Origin: Candidatus Kaiserbacteria bacterium
Lineage (GTDB): Bacteria; Patescibacteriota; Minisyncoccia; Phycocordibacterales; UBA2100
Direction of reading: 5' to 3'
NCBI GenBank assembly: GCA_027066795.1
Contig: JAMONA010000012.1
Span: 1 to 15,845 of the forward strand
DNA length: 15,845 nt
Both the position numbers and the translations under genes were made by a program. Position 1 is the stretch's first letter. Every line of letters begins with the position of its first letter. The notes under the pieces were generated by a model. The model saw nothing but the letters and a program-made list of their open reading frames with translations, was not told the origin of the DNA and made no database searches. Positions 6,568 to 13,623 of the stretch are shown here, one piece after another.

Positions 6568-6928
6568 CAGTATCTGCGTCGTCCTCTTTAATCTCGATGC
6601 TTATCTCATCTATTTTTTGTCTATGTTTTTCACCATAGTCAATCTGAAAGTCAAAGAATGGTATCCTGCGCATGTTAGTGTGCTTCTTTACGTATTGCTT
6701 AAAGTCTTTTCTTTTGCGTTTGGCAAAGTCCAAAGCCCCTTCCTCCATGTCGGTAGGCATTACAGTGAAGTATATCGTAGACTCTGAGAAGTTGGGTGCC
6801 AAGTCAGCTCTAGTAATCGTCATTAATGACTGCCTGTTACTCTCAATACGAAAAAACTCTGCAGCTAAGTGCATTAAGTTCTCCGCGACCCTTGGCCGGC
6901 GTCCGCCTTTATCATATTTATTATCCAT
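6554..6928 (-). CDS. rbfA: Ribosome-binding factor A
   Basis: A 124-residue protein with the RbfA layout, a small KH-like domain that helps mature the 30S subunit and its 16S rRNA 5' end. Visible family segments are the N-terminal RRPRVAENLMHLAAEFF (10-26), MTITRADLAPNFSESTIYF (36-54) in the alpha-kink-alpha region, and RRIPFFDFQIDYGEKHRQKI (87-106), matching the usual Arg-x-Pro-x-Leu-x-Phe...Asp-x-x...Gly-x-x-Ile pattern. An acidic tail follows. In many bacteria rbfA lies beside infB. Here infB is present but about 2.3 kb away on the same strand, with two genes on the other strand between them. A promoter with -10 TATACT lies about 15 bases upstream, so the mRNA leader is very short. Confidence 0.88.
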   Translation of the reverse strand: MDNKYDKGGRRPRVAENLMHLAAEFFRIESNRQSLMTITRADLAPNFSESTIYFTVMPTDMEEGALDFAKRKRKDFKQYVKKHTNMRRIPFFDFQIDYGEKHRQKIDEISIEIKEDDADTAKDS

Positions 6929-6942
6929 AGTTACACCATGTT

Positions 6943-6971
6943 AGTATATAAATGTGAAAGAGACAAGTAAA
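6943..6971 (-). promoter_or_regulatory. rbfA promoter, overlapping the capA-like start
   Basis: On the minus strand, TTTACT (6971-6966) is followed after 17 bases by TATACT (6948-6943). Transcription would start near 6936, about 8 bases before the rbfA ATG at 6928. The -35 box lies inside the coding region of the divergent CapA-like gene, which begins at 6954. The same AT-rich patch offers TATAAA (6947-6952) in the plus direction directly before that gene's GTG. Confidence 0.5.
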
Positions 6972-8081
6972 TTTGAGAAGGTATGGGTATCATTATTTGT
7001 CATTGCAGCTTTTTTTACTGTAGTAAGCCTTAACCATATTAGCTTATCGCTAATTGTTGCGAACTATACAGGCGCTAAACAACTAACGTCAGACGTGGTC
7101 ACAAGAGAAGAATACGATAGTCATGTACAAAAGATTGAGCCCCCAACACTTGTATCAAGTCCTGTACACGCGACTTTTAAAATAGCTGGAGACTTTATGT
7201 TTGCAAGAGGTGTGCATAAGAAGTTTAATGATAATAAATTGGCAAGTCTTGAGAAGCTTGGGACAGATTTCTTCTCAGGAGTAGACGCTGCTGTGGTTAA
7301 TCTAGAAGGTGCCATAAGCACAGAGTATAATCCAGCAATGGCGCGGTATGGTAGCTACACCTTCGTATTTCCTCGTGGAGTTATAGATGTACTCAAGGCT
7401 TACGGTATAAATACCGTAAGCCTTGCCAATAACCACTCTCTTAATAATCATTGGCAAGGTTATAGAGATACGGTATATATGCTTAGAGAGAACAACATAC
7501 AGGCATTTGGTGGCCCTACTGGCCAATACACTACTAATGTGGCACTAATTGATACTGATGGATTTAATCTGATTTTCATCGGCGTCCATACGCTTTATCA
7601 GACTCCAGATATCACCGCCTTGATAGAGGAGTATGCAGGTGATCCAACTAACAGGATAATAATAATGCCTCATTGGGGTGTGGAGTACTCGTTTATACAT
7701 AGCGATAGGCAAGAGCAGCTAGCACATGCATGGGTAGATGCAGGTGCGGACTTGATAGTGGGTGCACACCCGCATGTGATACAAGACGCTGATGTATACA
7801 ACGGCGTACCAATAATCTATTCTCTAGGCAACTTCCTCTTTGACCAGACAGAGGCCACTACTAAGGAGCTTGGTGTACAAGACGGTATAGTCATAAGAGG
7901 GGAGTTCAATAAAGATACGCTGCTGCTTACACTAGTTCCTATAAAGATTGATGGTTATCAGCCGACTGTTGTTACTGATAAGGCTGATAAGACAAGCATG
8001 TTACAGGTAATCTACACAGAGTGGGCAGATTACCTTACGAAAGATTCTGATATAGATACGTTTCGTTTCATAAGTGAGTAG
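6954..8081 (+). CDS. CapA-family (PGA_cap) membrane-anchored metallophosphoesterase-fold protein
   Basis: A 375-residue protein with one N-terminal membrane helix (about 10-36) followed by an extracytoplasmic CapA domain. Characteristic motifs are IAGDFMFARG (77-86), VVNLEGAIS (114-122), LANNHSLNN (157-165), MPHWGVEY (238-245), VGAHPHVIQ (269-277) and YSLGNFLFDQ (289-298). They provide the Asp80, Asn116, Asn160, His161, His240, His272 and His274 metal-site set seen across calcineurin-like folds. CapA proteins take part in polyglutamate capsule or surface polymer handling. No capB or capC is nearby, so the substrate is unknown. The GTG start is the only reasonable one, and an upstream ATG at 6952 meets TGA at once. 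It is divergent from rbfA with 25 bases between, which suggests a leaderless mRNA. It carries a perfect 15-bp inverted repeat at 7394-7425. Confidence 0.93.
   Translation: MKETSKFEKVWVSLFVIAAFFTVVSLNHISLSLIVANYTGAKQLTSDVVTREEYDSHVQKIEPPTLVSSPVHATFKIAGDFMFARGVHKKFNDNKLASLEKLGTDFFSGVDAAVVNLEGAISTEYNPAMARYGSYTFVFPRGVIDVLKAYGINTVSLANNHSLNNHWQGYRDTVYMLRENNIQAFGGPTGQYTTNVALIDTDGFNLIFIGVHTLYQTPDITALIEEYAGDPTNRIIIMPHWGVEYSFIHSDRQEQLAHAWVDAGADLIVGAHPHVIQDADVYNGVPIIYSLGNFLFDQTEATTKELGVQDGIVIRGEFNKDTLLLTLVPIKIDGYQPTVVTDKADKTSMLQVIYTEWADYLTKDSDIDTFRFISE
7394..7425. repeat. Perfect 15-bp inverted repeat inside the CapA-like gene
   Basis: CAAGGCTTACGGTAT (7394-7408) and its exact reverse complement (7411-7425) are separated by two bases. 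The repeat codes for part of LKAYGINTVSLANNH, just before the conserved Asn-Asn-His metal motif. The mRNA could form a very stable hairpin. The left arm's first ten bases also occur at 5939-5948 in yaaA. Confidence 0.9.
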
Positions 8082-8093
8082 CTCAAATTAGCC

Positions 8094-8121
8094 TTGTAAT
8101 TAAGTGTAAAAGGTATATTAT
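8094..8121 (+). promoter_or_regulatory. Predicted promoter of the PKD/Kazal-like secreted protein
   Basis: TTGTAA (8094-8099) is followed after 16 bases by TATTAT (8116-8121). Transcription would begin near 8128, giving a leader of about 34 bases before ATG 8162. No clear Shine-Dalgarno sequence is visible in the leader. Confidence 0.6.
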
Positions 8122-8161
8122 GAAATATGGACATAGGCGCATTACTAGTTAAGAAAATTTT

Positions 8162-9262
8162 ATGACTTACAAAAGATTAATTACAAAAGTATTTATAATC
8201 ACAGTGCTATTAATGCCGATTACAGCAGGTGCTGTATCTATGGCAGACTTACAGGCAAGAATACAATCATTATTATCTGTAGTGGCATCTTTACAACAGC
8301 AACTTGCATGGCAGAATACAGTAACGACACCATCTACTACATATCCTGTCACAATACCAAACGGTACAAGACCATGGTGGTGTGGTACTTATGCTGACTT
8401 ATCATTCGGCTCTTACTCTAATAGGGTGGTGGCCTTGCATAAGGCAATGGGTGTAGGAGTGCTCGGAGTGAGCCCGACTGGTTATTATGGGTCACTTACA
8501 AGTAGTGCATGGAGTAGGTGGTGTGGGCAGACGAGTCCAGCTCCTTTACCAGACCCAGCATATGACCCAGCTGCAGACTATAGCTGTAAGGCATGGTATG
8601 ACGGCTGCAATAGCTGCTCCAGGTCTTACAGTGGTGCACCAAGTATATGTACTGCGCGTGCCTGTGTGTGGAAGGCGCCTGCATACTGTACTGAGCGTTT
8701 TGGGTCAACAAGTAACAGGCCACCAACCGTCTCTAGTTTGTCTGGTCCATCAGTAATGACTGTTAACCAAGTTGGTACATGGAGGGTAAATGCTAGCGAC
8801 CCTGAAAATGGGCAACTCACATACTCTATATCATGGGGAGATGAGTACGGATATAGGTATGATGCAAATACAGCACCATCTGCAGTAAGGGCCTTTCAAC
8901 AGTCAACAACCTTTACTCATAGTTATGCCAGTGCAGGCACGTACACGGTCTCTATAACTGTGCGAGATGTGCAAGGCCTTGAAGCGAGGACTACTACTAC
9001 AGTGCGCGTAGACAATAACAATACTATTTGTACTCTTGAGTACGCTCCGGTATGCGGACAGCCACAATTCTATTGTCCTGCCGGTGCATATTGTCCTCAG
9101 GTAATGCCAGCGCAGAAGACTTACAGCAATATATGTCAACTTAATGCCGAGAATGCAACACTAGTAAGTTACGGTGCATGTAATCAATCTGGACTCCATG
9201 TATGCCAAGCGGATGCATACTGTATGTGTGACAGTGCGGGTAGGATGGTACTTTGCCAGTAG
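8162..9262 (+). CDS. Secreted multidomain protein with PKD and Kazal-like domains
   Basis: A 366-residue exported protein. A signal peptide covers about residues 1-24 (basic start, hydrophobic core, cleavage near TAGA/VS). Next comes a Leu/Gln helix, ADLQARIQSLLSVVASLQQQ (28-47), common in Parcubacterial surface proteins. Then follow a peptidoglycan-binding-1-like unit (about 79-122), a cysteine motif around CKAWYDGCNSCSR (142-154), and a PKD beta-sandwich (about 187-284, with DPENGQLTYSISWGD and the typical Ser-Tyr-Ala-Ser-Ala-Gly-Thr-Tyr segment). A Kazal-like module (about 290-340) carries EYAPVCG...TYSNIC and closes with GAC. The 12-residue stretch after residue 354 is cysteine-rich. It is probably a cell-surface or secreted adhesion or protease-inhibiting protein. 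Partner and target are unknown. It converges on infB with four bases between the stops. Confidence 0.88.
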   Translation: MTYKRLITKVFIITVLLMPITAGAVSMADLQARIQSLLSVVASLQQQLAWQNTVTTPSTTYPVTIPNGTRPWWCGTYADLSFGSYSNRVVALHKAMGVGVLGVSPTGYYGSLTSSAWSRWCGQTSPAPLPDPAYDPAADYSCKAWYDGCNSCSRSYSGAPSICTARACVWKAPAYCTERFGSTSNRPPTVSSLSGPSVMTVNQVGTWRVNASDPENGQLTYSISWGDEYGYRYDANTAPSAVRAFQQSTTFTHSYASAGTYTVSITVRDVQGLEARTTTTVRVDNNNTICTLEYAPVCGQPQFYCPAGAYCPQVMPAQKTYSNICQLNAENATLVSYGACNQSGLHVCQADAYCMCDSAGRMVLCQ

Positions 9263-9266
9263 GCAA

Positions 9267-10781
9267 CTACTCCATCACTAGTTCGATACACTTTATAGTA
9301 TCTCCTTTTACAATTTCTATTTCTGTTTTTATCTGAGTGCCGAACTCTTGGTCTGTGTTTACATTGTCTACTGCAGTTTTTCCACTCTGTACTGTAACTA
9401 TATGTCCGTCACCCTTGTTTTGATTATCATGTGTATATATTTGCACTTTATTACCAGTGCGTATTTGACCACTGAGTACACGCCCACCGACTGTCTGTAT
9501 AGTGTACCCTCCTTGTCGGCACTCACTAAAGTGTGCAAGCACCTTGGCCTCACCTACGACTCTTTCAACCTCTATCTTAGGTCTGTGTTCTGTTATGTGC
9601 GCCTCTAGCCATTGCAGTAGCTCGTATATTATATTGAAATCCTTAACAAGTATGCCGTGCTGGCGTGCTACCTCGGTAGCAGTGGCATCAATCTTGGTAT
9701 TAAAGGCTAATACAACTGAACCAGTTTTTGATAGAGCCATCTTAAGGTCTGCCTCTCCTATGGTTCCTATACCTCTCTCAAGTACTCGTATAGATACCCG
9801 GTCACTCTCTAGCTTTTTAAGTTCGCACTCTATGGCCTCTAACGAGCCACAAGTGTCTGCCTTTAATATCAGTGGCATTACAAATTTATCACCATCTACT
9901 ATTGTATCAGGTCTATTGTCAGATATGGCTTTATAGGTTGATCTTGTGAGGGTTGCGTCTTTTTTATTATCATACGCAGTAAATGCCGCGCCGACCTCAG
10001 GTAGCTCATCAAAGCCCACTAATGATACTGGTGAGGAGAAGGTGGCCTCTGTGATTGTCTTACCAGAGAAGCTCTCTAGTATACGCACAGGTGCGATAGC
10101 ACCACCAGCTACCACTTGTTGTCCACTCTTTAGTGTACCGTTTTTTATGATTAAGGTGGCAGCTATCCCTCGCTTGTTGTCTCTATGGCTCTCTATGACA
10201 ACTCCTGTGGCCCGTTTGCTTGAGTCTGCTGTCAGCTCCTCCATCTCGGCTATTAGTAACATGGTGTCTAGTAAGTCTTCTATGCCTTCACCTGTCTTGG
10301 CTGAGATTGCCACCCAAGGTATGTCTCCACCCATGCCCTCTATGTATATCTCATGTTCTACAAGTGTATTTTTAGTGCGTTGTATATCGGCGGCAGGGAG
10401 GTCTATCTTATTAATAGCCACTATGTAAGGTATGCCAGCACTTTTTATAGAGGCTAAGGCCTCTAACGTTTGAGTTTTCACTCCATCCTCTGCAGAGACT
10501 ACTAGTACTGCTATGTCGGCAACACCTGCTCCTCTTGCGCGCATAGCACTAAAGGCGGCGTGCCCTGGTGTATCTATGAAAGTTATCTTCTTGTTGGAGT
10601 CCTCATGTTTGTGCTCTATCTCATAGGCGCTTATGTGTTGAGTTATGCCGCCGGCTTCACCTGCTACGATATTACTTTTACGTATGTAGTCTAGTAGGGC
10701 AGACTTACCGTGGTCTACATGGCCCATTATCACTATTACAGGCGGCCGTATAGTGCTTTTTGTATCGGTTGTAGTCTTCAT
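9267..10781 (-). CDS. infB: Translation initiation factor IF-2 (short form)
   Basis: IF-2 is the GTPase that brings initiator tRNA to the 30S subunit and promotes subunit joining. The 504-residue protein has G1 GHVDHGKS (20-27), G2 GGITQHI (44-50), G3 DTPGH (70-74), G4 NKID (124-127) and G5 SAK (160-162). The domain II beta barrel, domain III and the C-terminal fMet-tRNA-binding domain IV follow. The G domain begins almost at once, so the long N-terminal region of many IF-2 proteins is absent, as recalled for short CPR forms. ATG at 10781 is the first start in frame before the G domain. The gene is probably a single-gene unit: a terminator for the upstream gene lies at 10857-10888 and a promoter candidate at 10805-10833. 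Confidence 0.96.
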   Translation of the reverse strand: MKTTTDTKSTIRPPVIVIMGHVDHGKSALLDYIRKSNIVAGEAGGITQHISAYEIEHKHEDSNKKITFIDTPGHAAFSAMRARGAGVADIAVLVVSAEDGVKTQTLEALASIKSAGIPYIVAINKIDLPAADIQRTKNTLVEHEIYIEGMGGDIPWVAISAKTGEGIEDLLDTMLLIAEMEELTADSSKRATGVVIESHRDNKRGIAATLIIKNGTLKSGQQVVAGGAIAPVRILESFSGKTITEATFSSPVSLVGFDELPEVGAAFTAYDNKKDATLTRSTYKAISDNRPDTIVDGDKFVMPLILKADTCGSLEAIECELKKLESDRVSIRVLERGIGTIGEADLKMALSKTGSVVLAFNTKIDATATEVARQHGILVKDFNIIYELLQWLEAHITEHRPKIEVERVVGEAKVLAHFSECRQGGYTIQTVGGRVLSGQIRTGNKVQIYTHDNQNKGDGHIVTVQSGKTAVDNVNTDQEFGTQIKTEIEIVKGDTIKCIELVME

Positions 10782-10804
10782 AAGAGTGAGCCATTATGGG
10801 CGTT

Positions 10805-10833
10805 AAGATACCATAAATGAGCTCTTTAGTCTA
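10805..10833 (-). promoter_or_regulatory. Possible infB promoter
   Basis: On the minus strand, TAGACT (10833-10828) and TATCTT (10810-10805) are 17 bases apart, each a 4/6 match to consensus. The site lies between the upstream terminator and the infB ATG, where a promoter is expected. The match itself is modest. Confidence 0.35.
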
Positions 10834-10856
10834 TGAGCTGCAAGTCTCCAAATAGT

Positions 10857-10888
10857 AAAAACACCCGATTATTTAAATCGGGTGTTTT
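10857..10888 (-). terminator. Strong intrinsic terminator after the coiled-coil gene
   Basis: Perfect 13-bp arms, AAAACACCCGATT (10858-10870) and its complement (10876-10888), enclose a five-base loop. Read on the minus strand, the stem ends in TTTTT (10861-10857). It lies 22 bases after the coiled-coil gene stop and isolates infB from that unit. It could also act weakly in the plus direction (TTTT then G). Confidence 0.92.
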
Positions 10889-10910
10889 GTACTGTTAACC
10901 TTGGGTATAG

Positions 10911-11762
10911 TTATTGACCCTCGGCTTCTGTGCTTTCCTCCGCTACTACACTGGCTGGTGTTACCTCTGCTACTGGCTTGCTAAGACCTTTTGCTAAGCG
11001 TATGGCCTCCTTCATGACCTTATTAGCGTCACGTATAGAGCTCGCGGCATCTTTTATAAGTGCTCGTAGACCCTTTAACTCCTCTCTAGGTGTGTCACTT
11101 GCAAGTATAGCTCGTACGGCCTCTTTAACTTCTTTAACCTTGGCTTTGGCAATGTCCTTTTGTGCACCAGATGCATCAAGTGCTGCCTGAGCAGCTGATA
11201 TGTCTGTACCATTTGCTGCCTTTTTATCTAGGTAAGTCTGTATCCTGTCAGTTAGCTGGTTAAAGCGTGCTAGAGCTGCGTCTAGGCGCTTCTCTATGTG
11301 CAGTAGGCGCTCTTTAAGTCTGTCTGTAGCTTTCTTTTTAAACTCATTTCGTAAATCTTTATTCTCTGCACGGAAGAGTTCTCTCTTTTCTTTAGCCTCT
11401 CCCTTCAATTCCTCTCGTTTTGCCTTGGCTTCCTCCTTTAGAGCATCACGATCTTCGTCTGTATCTGCATTTTTGAATCGCTCTTTCATCTCTGCACGCT
11501 CTGCTTTAGCGCCAGCACGTAGCTCCTTGCGCTCTGCAGTGCCAAGAGCCTTCCTCTCCTCACGTACTTCCTTAGCGTCCTCTCTTGTCTCTTTATATTG
11601 CTGTCGCAGGTGGTTACCTTCTGCCTTTAACTCTTTAACCCACGCGTTACGCTCAGCACGTACCTCACTAATAGTCGGCTGCTGTGCAGATGCAGAACCT
11701 GGTACAGAGCCCAAGGCTATTACTGCTCCTAGAGCCACTGTTGCATATGTTTTAGTTTTCAT
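10911..11762 (-). CDS. Secreted, highly charged coiled-coil protein (putative ECF sigma target)
   Basis: A 283-residue protein of unknown function. A clear signal peptide (about 1-26, ending SASA before QQP) is followed by a long Lys/Glu/Arg/Ala-rich helix from about 31 to 180 that should form an extended coiled coil. A second helical stretch spans about 190-262, and a short Ala/Glu tail closes the protein. There are no cysteines or membrane anchors after the signal. It lies downstream of the sigma and anti-sigma genes but has its own copy of their promoter motif at 11844-11871, so it is probably a direct product of that stress or envelope response. A periplasmic or surface scaffold, or a Spy-like helical chaperone, are ideas only. 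A strong terminator follows. An open frame on the opposite strand is a composition shadow. Confidence 0.85.
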   Translation of the reverse strand: MKTKTYATVALGAVIALGSVPGSASAQQPTISEVRAERNAWVKELKAEGNHLRQQYKETREDAKEVREERKALGTAERKELRAGAKAERAEMKERFKNADTDEDRDALKEEAKAKREELKGEAKEKRELFRAENKDLRNEFKKKATDRLKERLLHIEKRLDAALARFNQLTDRIQTYLDKKAANGTDISAAQAALDASGAQKDIAKAKVKEVKEAVRAILASDTPREELKGLRALIKDAASSIRDANKVMKEAIRLAKGLSKPVAEVTPASVVAEESTEAEGQ

Positions 11763-11843
11763 ATTTATTTTATAAACTTAATAATTGATAATTTTGATAC
11801 TATTTGAGTATTACTTATAATTATATACTCGTATCTACTATTA

Positions 11844-11871
11844 TAGACGATTATCAGAGTTTTTTCTTACA
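11844..11871 (-). promoter_or_regulatory. ECF-type promoter of the coiled-coil gene
   Basis: On the minus strand, TGTAAGAAA begins at 11871, followed by 12 bases and then TCGTCTATAATAGTA. Taking TGTAAG as the -35 and CGTCTA (11849-11844) as the -10 gives a 16-base spacer, typical of ECF promoters (recalled types TGWAAC and CGTC). The same sequence with identical spacing precedes the sigma gene (13147-13174). Transcription would start near 11837, leaving a leader of about 75 bases. A housekeeping-like TATAAT overlaps at 11845-11840. Confidence 0.75.
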
Positions 11872-11878
11872 TCTGTTG

Positions 11879-12559
11879 TTAATAACTCTCGTCAAGTTCT
11901 AGTATCTCTTGCTCAAGTTCTGTTAGCTCTTTGGTCTGTGCATCGTAGTCAGACTCTATTTGTAGCATCAGACGCTTAAAGTATGGGGCTAAGCTCTGGT
12001 TAGTTATAGAGCGTATATGCACAGACTTGTCTGCTAATTTTGCCCTTATGCGTGCCGCCCTCTGTGGTGTAGTGACCTCTAGCTTAGCTAGCACTAGCTC
12101 TGCACTGGCCTGATGCTTGGCTACACGCTTATTTATCATTGCTATGCGTACCTCATCTAGTTTGCCCAGCTCTTGTAGGCGCTGAGTCTCTTTCTCTCTG
12201 CGCTCTGTTAAGCGCTCTGCTAGCTCTGCGCGGGCAACGTCAGAGAAGAGTACACGTTCGTGCAAGTTCTCAACGACTATCTTAACCTTATATAGTTTAT
12301 CTCCAGGTAGGGAGCTTGTAGAGGCATATACTGCACCCGCACCAGAGGTAAAGAATAGGGCCAGCATGAGTGTTACAGACGCCAGCTTATGTTGCCACAT
12401 TATGTGCAGTGAAAGGGGAGAGCGTAAGCCACGTGTTGGTACTCTCACAGGCTTCAGTGCGGCGTACTCTTTAATAGAGTTACGCATTTGCTCCTTCTCA
12501 CTAAGGCTCATGCTGTGGGCACTCCGTAGTTGTTTTAATTGTGTTTCTAATTTTTTCAT
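11879..12559 (-). CDS. Single-pass membrane protein with DUF5667-like domain, probable anti-sigma factor
   Basis: A 226-residue protein. The N-terminal 55 residues are basic and helical, a possible cytoplasmic sigma-binding part. One membrane helix spans about 59-79. Just after it, SSLPGDKLYKVKIVVENLHE (82-101) is the hallmark of DUF5667-type domains recalled from other bacteria, where they sit outside the membrane. The rest is charged helix. The gene starts five bases after the sigma factor stop, so the two are co-transcribed and probably translationally coupled. A sigma gene followed by a one-helix membrane protein is the usual layout of an ECF sigma/anti-sigma pair. No zinc-type anti-sigma motif (HxxxCxxC) is present, so the binding mode would differ. 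The anti-sigma role is inferred from context, not from a recognised domain. Confidence 0.85.
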   Translation of the reverse strand: MKKLETQLKQLRSAHSMSLSEKEQMRNSIKEYAALKPVRVPTRGLRSPLSLHIMWQHKLASVTLMLALFFTSGAGAVYASTSSLPGDKLYKVKIVVENLHERVLFSDVARAELAERLTERREKETQRLQELGKLDEVRIAMINKRVAKHQASAELVLAKLEVTTPQRAARIRAKLADKSVHIRSITNQSLAPYFKRLMLQIESDYDAQTKELTELEQEILELDESY

Positions 12560-12564
12560 AATAT

Positions 12565-13113
12565 TTATGCTATTTGTATGTCGTGACCACTATCACGCAA
12601 AACTTGTTCCAGCTTCTTAAGCGCGCGGTTTACCCTTACAGAGACTACATTTTGTGACTCTTGTAATATATGTGCCACCTCCTTAATCTTTAGGCCATCT
12701 ATATACCTAAGTAGCAGTACTTGCTTATGGTTGTCCTTGAGTTTACCTAGTGCGCTATGCAAGGCGATGGCCTCTAGCTCGGCACTCACTCTGTCTATCT
12801 CTGTGTTGAGTGAGCCAGCGTTGAGCTCGTTAAATGTACCTTCGCTCACACCCTCTTGCTCTAGCAAGCCATCTAGTGAGAGCTGCTTCTTCTTACGGTA
12901 TTCGTCTATTATAAGGTTATTAAGGTATTTATATAGTAAAGCCCTCCAGTTTTTAATCTTTTGGCCTTTTTGTGCTGTATCCCAAGCTTTCATAAATGTG
13001 TCTTGTACTAACTCAAGGACACGCTCACGGTGAGACAGTCGAAACATACAATGCCTAAATAGGGCATCGGCATAGTCATCATATGCTTTGTTAAACTCGT
13101 CTTCAACCGTCAT
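12565..13113 (-). CDS. ECF-type RNA polymerase sigma factor
   Basis: A 182-residue protein with only the two core sigma-70 regions, the ECF layout. Region 2 (about 10-76) includes ERVLELVQDTFMKAWD (30-45) and NWRALLYKYLNNLIIDEYRK (55-74), which bind core polymerase and the -10 element. Region 4 (about 117-172) has a helix-turn-helix with KQVLLLRYIDGLKIKEVAHI (130-149) for the -35 element. It directs polymerase to a small gene set. It is first in an operon with the probable anti-sigma gene. A motif shared with the coiled-coil gene promoter lies 33-60 bases upstream of its ATG, which points to autoregulation. A pair of GTATACC repeats lies between that motif and the ATG. The inducing signal is unknown. 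Confidence 0.93.
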   Translation of the reverse strand: MTVEDEFNKAYDDYADALFRHCMFRLSHRERVLELVQDTFMKAWDTAQKGQKIKNWRALLYKYLNNLIIDEYRKKKQLSLDGLLEQEGVSEGTFNELNAGSLNTEIDRVSAELEAIALHSALGKLKDNHKQVLLLRYIDGLKIKEVAHILQESQNVVSVRVNRALKKLEQVLRDSGHDIQIA

Positions 13114-13124
13114 AACTTTACGTT

Positions 13125-13142
13125 GTATACCTTGAGTATACC
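13125..13142. repeat. Paired GTATACC repeats in the sigma gene leader
   Basis: GTATACC occurs at 13125-13131 and 13136-13142, an 11-base period of about one helical turn. Each copy contains the palindrome GTATAC. They lie just downstream of the predicted transcription start and 12-29 bases before the sigma ATG, a plausible operator position. They are absent from the coiled-coil gene leader. Confidence 0.6.
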
Positions 13143-13146
13143 ATTG

Positions 13147-13174
13147 TAGACGATGAAGTCCGGTATTTCTTACA
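13147..13174 (-). promoter_or_regulatory. ECF-type promoter of the sigma/anti-sigma operon
   Basis: On the minus strand, TGTAAGAAA begins at 13174, followed by 12 bases and then TCGTCTACAATGGTA. With TGTAAG as the -35 and CGTCTA (13152-13147) as the -10, the spacer is 16. It matches the site before the coiled-coil gene (11844-11871) at all 9 left-block and 13 of 15 right-block positions, while the 12-base spacers are largely different. Transcription would start near 13140, about 27 bases before the ATG. Confidence 0.75.
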
Positions 13175-13184
13175 CAATTCGACT

Positions 13185-13601
13185 TTACAGCTCTAACTCC
13201 TCTCTCATGTGTCTATGCACCTCTCGCTCCAAGTCGTAGTGCTCATCTGCAGAGTCGTCTATTATCGTTTCTGCCTTGTCTCCGTCAGTAGCATCTTCTA
13301 GTTTATTGTGTAGATTTTCAATATATGCCATGTAGTTTATCATTGATAGTCTTAATTTGTTATCACAGACAAGTAAGGCTTTGGCTATATTAGAATTTAG
13401 AGATTTAAATGCGTCTTCGCTAGTATAGCTATTGCCAATTTTGCTTATCTCAGCATATAACTCCATTTTAATTATGTGTATAGAGTTCCTGCGCTCTAAT
13501 TTATGCTGAAAGTATTGATTTATAAAAGACACTATGCCACCGCCTATAGCACCGGCCAATCCACTGCTTAGTAGTATGATTAATGTCTCTTTAGTTAACA
13601 T
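13185..13601 (-). CDS. Small membrane-anchored protein of unknown function
   Basis: A 138-residue protein using ATG at 13601. A longer reading from TTG at 13640 would add 13 residues across an inverted repeat and is less likely. An N-terminal membrane helix with glycines (about 5-29, including SSGLAGAIGGGIVSFI) is followed by a soluble, mostly helical and acidic tail with no recognised motif. The protein is probably anchored with the tail in the cytoplasm, judging by the basic KLERR after the helix. It lies upstream of the sigma gene on the same strand, but the sigma promoter lies between them. No link to that module is shown. AT-rich sequence directly before the ATG (TATTATATAACC) may be the -10 region of a near-leaderless mRNA. 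Confidence 0.75.
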   Translation of the reverse strand: MLTKETLIILLSSGLAGAIGGGIVSFINQYFQHKLERRNSIHIIKMELYAEISKIGNSYTSEDAFKSLNSNIAKALLVCDNKLRLSMINYMAYIENLHNKLEDATDGDKAETIIDDSADEHYDLEREVHRHMREELEL

Positions 13602-13623
13602 GGTTATATAATAGGTTATTAAT

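Noticed and set aside
9946..10428. Plus-strand open frame opposite infB
   Set aside because: The minus strand encodes conserved IF-2 domains throughout, and this frame has no recognisable features.
11296..11775. Long plus-strand open frame opposite the coiled-coil gene
   Set aside because: It is a Ser/Arg/Leu-rich shadow of the Lys/Glu/Ala-rich minus-strand gene, which has a signal peptide, promoter motif and terminator.
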